From assembly GCF_904849725.1 (NCBI RefSeq), contig NC_058520.1, positions 322,597,186 to 322,661,185 of the forward strand: a DNA stretch of 64,000 nt, read 5' to 3'. Positions within the stretch are counted from its first letter, which is position 1. Each line of letters begins with the position of its first letter. Below, one piece after another: positions 59,122-64,000 of this stretch. The notes beneath the pieces are model-generated. The model had not been told where the DNA came from and searched no databases. It saw nothing but the letters and a program-made list of their open reading frames with translations. The translations under genes were made by a program, and so were the position numbers. This DNA is from Hordeum vulgare subsp. vulgare. Lineage: Eukaryota > Streptophyta > Magnoliopsida > Poales > Poaceae.

Positions 59122-60745
59122 TGTTGGAAATATTCCCCAGAGACAATAATAAATTGTTTATTATCATATTTACCTGTTGATGAAAAACGTCTATTATCCA
59201 TGCTAGAATTGTATTGATCGGAAACTCAAATACGTGTGCAGATACATAGACAATGTTGTATCCCTAATGAAGCTCTACTAGACTAGCTCATTGATCAAAG
59301 ATGGTTAAGGTTTCCTAACCATAGACATGAGTTGTCATTTGATAATGGGGTCACATCATTAGGAGAATGATCTGATGGACATGACCCAACCGTAAGCATA
59401 GCACATGATCGTATCACTTAGTTTGTTGCTACTACTTTCTTCATGTCAAGTATTTGTTCCTAAGACCATGAGATCATGCAATTCCCTGACACCGGAGGAA
59501 TTCCTTGTGTGTATGAAACATCACTTCATAACCGGGTGATCATAGAGGTACTCGACAGGTATCTCCGAGTGCGTCTGTTGGGTTAGCATGGAAATACGGA
59601 CATCACAAGGAGCTTGCAAGCAATGTTACTAAGGAGTTAGTCATGGGATCTTGTATTACGAAACAAGTAAAGAGATTTGCCAGTAACGAGATTGAACTAG
59701 GTATGGAGATACCAACGATCGAACCTCGGTCAAGTAACATACCACTAGACGAAGGGAACATCATGCGGGATTGACTGAATTCTTGACATCATTGTTCAAC
59801 GGATAAGGTTCTTCATGGAATATGTAGGAACCAATATTGGTCATCTAGGTCCCGCTAATGGTTATTGACCAGAGAGGTGTCTCTGTCATCTCTACATGAT
59901 TCACGAACCTGTAAGGTCCGCACACTTAACGCTCAATAATGCTCAAGTTGTACTCAGATATGTACATTGGTGACCAAATTTTTTTGGAGTCCCAGATGAG
60001 ATCCCGGACATAACAAGGAGCTCCGAAATGGTTCGAAAGTAAATATTTATATACGGGAAGTCATATTCAGGGTTTCAGAAAATGTTCGAGATTTTTCGGT
60101 ATTGTACCGTGAAGGTTCTAGAAGGTTCCCGAGGGGGGACCACCTGCATGGGGAGCCACATGGACGTGAGTAGTGGGGAAGTCCCCACACCCCTGGTCTA
60201 GGTCCATCGATATTTCCCCTTAAAAGGAATAGGATCATATCCCGAAAGGATAAGATTGAGATCCCTAAAAAGGGGAGATAATGATCGATGGGTAAGGAAA
60301 GGGGGGATTTCCTTCCTCCCCCCCTTGACCAACGACCCTAGGGGATTGGAGGGGAAGCAACCAGACCTTCTCACACCTATATAAATGTGGGGAGGTGCAA
60401 GGGGGCAGTAGACTCTCCCACGGCAGCGGCCTTCCCCCCATCTCCCCTGTTTCTTCCTCGTACGTAGTTCTGGAGGCGCTTGGCAAAGCTCTATTGGCAC
60501 TGCGACACCACCATCTCCACCAACCGTCATGTTGGTTGAGATCCCATCTACTTCTCCTTCCTCTCTTGCTGGATCAAGAAGGATGAGACGTCATCGAGCC
60601 CCACGTGTGCTGAACGCGGAGGTGTCGTTCATACGGCGCTGGATCGGATTGGATTGGGATTGGATCGTGAAGAGTACGACTACATCAACTGCATTATATA
60701 TGCTTCCGCTTAGACATCTATAAGGTTATGTAGATGCACTCCCCC
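59122..60745 (+). mobile_element. BARE/WIS/Angela-like copia 5' LTR, left part
   Basis: It starts TGTTGGAAATATTCCCC and follows the known order of these Triticeae LTRs: GAGACAATAATAAA, CACATCATTAGGAGAATG, AGACCATGAGATCATG, GATTGAACTAGGTATGGAG and GAGTCCC-GATGAGATCCCGGA. A TATA box (60378) lies about 1.26 kb from the start. The LTR is cut at 60745 by a mini-CACTA and resumes at 62990; net length is about 1.70 kb. It inserted in the gag of the minus-strand copia element; the five preceding bases are gtaag, and the other side is outside the window. Confidence 0.88.
60378..60386 (+). promoter_or_regulatory. TATA box of the BARE-like LTR
   Basis: TATATAAAT lies just before the GTGGGGAGGTGCAAGGGGG stretch. 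The position about 1.26 kb into the LTR is where BARE-type LTR promoters sit. The element would be transcribed rightward. Confidence 0.6.
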
Positions 60746-61066
60746 CGCTAGTGCGGAAAACCTAGCTATGGTGTGGCAAAAATGGCCTTGCTAGCGTGGA
60801 ACCCCGACGCCATTAATATGGCGCCACAGTTAGCAAATAGTTGTGGCATTGGATCCTATGCTAGCAGTATGTGACATGTTGCTAGCGTCCAACTTTTTCA
60901 GACACCAACAATTTTTTTTAATAAAAAATATTACTTTAGAAACTAAGAGCTTAAACTTCACAAAAGATACTGATCAACTAAACATACTTATAAACTTCAG
61001 AGTTTAAAACTTAGTATTGATCACCTAAACATTATCATAATTAAATTTCAGAGTTTAAAACTACTC

Positions 61067-61420
61067 TTCATCAAGGATTATGCTCAGCTAGCGAAGCTTC
61101 TTCCGATTGTTTTCTCCTTCTTTTTTGGACTGAGCAACGTCCGTATTTAGGTTACTGTTCTTTATCCTGAGTTCTTTTTTGTTCTGCTTGAGGATGTCCC
61201 TCTCATCCGTCAATTGATCTCTCAGCTCCCTCAGTTTCTTTGACTAGGTGAGGGCATTAGTACCATATGTGAACAGACTATCTGTTTCAATCTTCATCGC
61301 GACATTGTCTTCTTTGAGGATTTTGATAAGCCACTCTAACCCCTCTAATTTGCACTAATTCCACTTCTCCACATCGCCCATCAGTTCGTGGCCTGGTGAA
61401 TAGTCCATATGTTTGTTTCG
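61067..61420 (-). pseudogene. Coiled-coil protein fragment inside the mini-CACTA
   Basis: On the minus strand from about 61415, a segment reads DYSPGHELMGDVEKWN, then after stops WLIKILKEDNVAMKIETDSL and KKLRELRDQLTDERDILKQNK, then SKKEGENNRKKLR near 61090. The Lys/Glu/Leu-rich heptad pattern resembles the C-terminal coiled coil of CACTA second genes. At least three stop codons interrupt it. It is probably a leftover of the parent autonomous element. Confidence 0.5.
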
Positions 61421-62480
61421 AATTAAAACTTGTAATGAAATCTACAAAATAAATAGAACATAGTTAAGCACCATAGAATTGTTAGCAAAAAGAACTAAGT
61501 TTGTATAACAGAAAAAGAACTATGTTTATACCACCAAAAAGAAGTAAGTTTGTACAACAAAAAAGGACTAAGTTTATACAACAAAGAAGAACTAAGTTTA
61601 TACAACAAAAAAGAACTAAGGACCCATTTTTTAGATTAACATTGTTTTATTTACAACGAGTTGTTAGGTTGCCCTAAGAACAGTGCTTTTGATACTTCTA
61701 TATTGGAAAAATTGTGGTTTTTATATGTATAATAAAAAGAAACCAAGGCCACTTTTTTAAAAAATAGAGCAGCCAAAAGAAGGGACTACCCTCGATGGTG
61801 ATGCGGAGAAGGGCAAGCTGCTTTGTCTATGTGTAGCTTCACCACCACATGAGTCACAGGAAACACCATGCCGGGGTGGTCTTTTTTGTATACACAAGCT
61901 AGTCGTTTAGTTCTTATGTATGCACATCGTCAGGGATATCCAGCTAGCTAGCCACAAAAGCTCAAAGGAAACATTGTTCAAATAGTCAGCCAGGTGCTTC
62001 TGCTAACGGGTAGGTAGGTGTGTGTGTTCGAATTTGAACGCAATGGCTAGCAGTAATACTGTGTTTTGCAACAACAGCCAATATTGTGTTATGCTGCAAT
62101 AGCCAAACAAGTTTGATGTATTGTGAATACTTTAAAATACTCTATTATGGCAAAACCATAGTATCATGTACTTATGGATAAAATTACTGTAGTTTTGGAT
62201 ACTTTGATTTATATAATACTTTGTTATCAAACATAGCCTTAGGCCCCGTTTGATACCAAAGTATTTTAAAGGTATTCTAAGAATACTACATTTTCTCATA
62301 TTACTATAATTTTATTTACAAAGGGTTGTGTGGTTGCGCCTAAAAACTGTGGTTTTGATACTAGAGTATTTGCCAAACCACATTATTTTCTCTCCATAAT
62401 AAAAATAACCTCGGACCAAAGTTTGATACAAGAGTATTTGCCAAACCATGCACTGATTTTGGGTTCAATCAACAATTTAA
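61421..62480. repeat. AT-rich segment with direct repeats, possible MITE remnants
   Basis: The block TTTATTTACAA-GAGTTGT-AGGTTGCCCTAA at about 61645-61685 recurs diverged at about 62312-62345, each followed by a TTTTGATACT stretch. AGGCCCCGTTTGATACCAAAG at about 62232 is the kind of terminal sequence seen on hAT-like MITEs, and AAAGTTTGATACAAGAG follows at 62419. An AAAAGAACTAAGTTTATACAA-type minisatellite of about 28 bases lies at 61490-61620. Exact MITE borders cannot be set. Confidence 0.4.
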
Positions 62481-62870
62481 GGGAGAGGGCGCAAGACTTA
62501 CCAGAGAGGTGCTCGAGGCATGGAGGCGGTGGCGGGGGCGGGGGCGAGCGGAAGTGGCGGCGTTATCGAGCGGAGGTGGCGGCATCGTCGGACAGAGGCA
62601 TCGGTGAAGTCTGGAGACTGCGGAGGCATGGGCGAAGGTGTCGCCGGAGGCATCAGGCGGAGGTGTCGGTGAAGTATGTTGGGGCGACGAAGACGTAAGG
62701 AGGCACGACAGCGGGGATCGGAAGGAGGACGGGGCCAATGCAGTTGGGATCGAGAGGAGGACGAAATTAGGACGATAAGCTACGTCAGTCAGAAGCATAG
62801 TGCTGGTGTGGGCCTAATGGGCATAATGAGCCACATCGGGCCTAATTTGGCAACACTAGCACTAAGAAAA
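62481..62870. other. GC-rich part of the mini-CACTA, no recognised gene
   Basis: GC-rich sequence with repeats of GGAGGTG-CGG and GGCATCGGTGAAG/GGTGTCGGTGAAG. Frames of 109-122 residues on both strands overlap each other and have only low-complexity Arg, Gly, Ser and Pro content. I see no domain. Confidence 0.5.
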
Positions 62871-62989
62871 TAGCTATGGCGTGCGAATTTGCTGACCTCA
62901 ACACTATTTGAAAATATTAGTTCTGTTGTTGGTGAGAAATGGCGTGCCATGAACAAGAGTTGTGGCTATCCATTTCTCCACTAGTGCCC

Positions 62990-63068
62990 TCTCATAGATG
63001 TTGATATCCATAGATTTATCTTGGTGATCGTAGGAATTTTTTTTGTTTCCCATGCGACATTCCCAACA
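62990..63068 (+). mobile_element. BARE/Angela-like copia 5' LTR, right part
   Basis: It completes the LTR and ends CATTCCCAACA at 63068, directly followed by the primer site. The end matches known BARE-type LTR ends (CCCAACA). Confidence 0.8.
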
Positions 63069-63069
63069 G

Positions 63070-63081
63070 TGGCATCATGAG
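63070..63081 (+). other. Primer binding site of the BARE-like element
   Basis: TGGCATCATGAG is a variant of TGGTATCAGAGC (initiator methionine tRNA). It is one base after the LTR end. Confidence 0.7.
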
Positions 63082-64000
63082 TTAGGTCTATGCATAGATA
63101 ACATGCACGAGTAGAACACAAACGAGTTTGTGGGTGTTCATGTTCATATTGATTATTTCCTTCTTCTTGTTTTTATTAGGAGGTATTGTGGGATGAAGCG
63201 CCCCGGACCAACCTTACTCGTCCATGTAAGAGAGACCGGTTCCATCGACTAACATGCAACTTGTTGCATAAGATGGCTCATTGGTGTCTGTCTCTCCCAG
63301 TTTAGTTGAATCGGATTTGATACAGGCGGTCCTTGTAGCAGGTTAAATAGCAACTTGAATATCACTGTTGTGGCTTCACGTAGGTAAGAACAGTTCTTGC
63401 TCATTACCCATAGCAGCCACGTAAAACATGCAACAACAAAGTAGAGGTCGTCTATCTTGTTTTTGCAGGGTATGTTGTGATATGGTATGGCCAATGACAT
63501 GATGAGATATATGTGATGTATGACATGATCATGTTTTCTATAGAATTATCACGACTTGCATGTTGATGAGTACGGCAACACGCAGGAGCCATAGGGTTGT
63601 TTTTAATTATTAGCACCTTTTTTTACTTTATTTCTATGAGTTAGCAATAGTGGTAGAAGCATAGTTGGTGCAACAACTCCAATGGCGACAAAATTGGAGA
63701 TCATGATGATGGACATCATGGTGTCATGCAGCTGATGATGGAGATCATACCAATGCTATGGAGTTAGAGATCAAAAGCACAAGATGATGATGTCCATATC
63801 ATGTCACTATTATGATTTGAATGTGATGTTAATCCTTTTATGAATCTTATTTTTCTTAGGACGATGGTAGCATTATAAGATGACCCCTCACTAAAATTTC
63901 AAGATAAAATTGTGTTCTCCCCAAGTGTGCACCTTGGTGAAGGTTCATCATTTCGAAGCACCACGTGATGGTCGGTGTGATAGACACTATGTTCGCATAC
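63082..64000 (+). mobile_element. Leader of the BARE/Angela-like element, runs off the window
   Basis: Sequence such as GGATGAAGCGCCCCGGACC, GCAGCCACGTAAAACATGC and GTAGCATTATAAGATGA is the untranslated leader I associate with Angela/BARE-like elements. No gag frame is seen before the window ends; the longest frame (63249-63500, minus) is on the wrong strand. The element continues to the right. Confidence 0.7.

Larger units (their letters stand above)
60746..62986. mobile_element. Non-autonomous 2.24-kb CACTA element
   Basis: The ends are CGCTAGTGCGGAAAACC at 60746 and its inverted partner ending TTTCTCCACTAGTG at 62986. The left CG should be CA, a single change. CCC at 60743-60745 and CCC at 62987-62989 form the 3-bp duplication. 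Deleting the element rejoins the LTR. Near both ends there are short related blocks (CTATGGTGTGGCAAAAATGG at the left; AGCTATGGCGTGCGAATTTG and AATGGCGTGCC at the right). No intact gene is present, only a decayed coiled-coil fragment (61067-61420). It is unrelated in terminal and subterminal sequence to the 36.7-kb CACTA. Confidence 0.75.

Noticed and set aside
60198..60530. 110-residue minus-strand frame and its overlapping partner
   Set aside because: It lies antisense inside the BARE-like LTR across the TATA box. Such frames are common in GC-rich LTR parts.

Overview
The window is plant nuclear DNA made almost entirely of nested transposable elements. It looks like a large grass genome of the wheat/barley type. 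The evidence is Ty1-copia and Ty3-gypsy LTRs of familiar Triticeae style, an Athila-type primer binding site, CACTA DNA transposons with 3-bp target duplications, and a BARE/WIS/Angela-like LTR at the right end. Family names are from memory and not verified by search. I see no intact host gene, no rRNA or tRNA gene and no CRISPR array.

Layout, left to right: (1) 1-2057, a minus-strand copia element (gag fragment, primer site, complete LTR). (2) 2058-7866, a minus-strand gypsy element with decayed gag and protease and a degenerate primer site; its LTR is split by a solo LTR of a second gypsy family (5615-6953) with a near-perfect 5-bp duplication. (3) 7867-9254, unassigned sequence. (4) 9255-52395, a plus-strand gypsy element with two LTRs of about 1.55 kb, an intact primer site and a 3.3-kb interior without pol. 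Its 5' LTR is split by a 36.7-kb CACTA transposon (10200-46929, TSD TTT). (5) 52480-59121, a minus-strand copia element (3' LTR, additional ORF, broken RT, integrase and gag). (6) 59122 to the window end, a plus-strand BARE/Angela-like LTR and leader, with the LTR split by a 2.24-kb mini-CACTA (60746-62986, TSD CCC).

The notable object is the 36.7-kb CACTA. It keeps a recognisable TNP2 transposase (one frameshift, 3' part deleted) and the two ends of a second CACTA gene (core deleted, one stop codon, small introns still readable). After the stop of the second gene there is a splice-donor-like site at 15596. The next acceptor-like site, followed by an ordinary-looking 3' UTR, is at 46022. The roughly 30 kb between them is one tandem array of about 75 units of about 400 bp. 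Each unit carries a long purine tract and a long pyrimidine tract that pair around a GAAGGccaaggaCCTTC core, so the array is a chain of about 75 potential hairpins. Diverged, hairpin-less pieces of the same unit occur in the 5' UTR intron of the same transposon, and two further perfect-looking foldbacks lie just upstream of the transposase start. The array shows higher-order duplications (about 1.19 kb and 3.23 kb), so it has kept amplifying.

Order of insertion inferred from nesting: the CACTA entered after the gypsy element of region 4 was in place; the solo LTR entered after the gypsy of region 2; the BARE-like element entered the copia gag of region 5; and the mini-CACTA entered the BARE-like LTR last.
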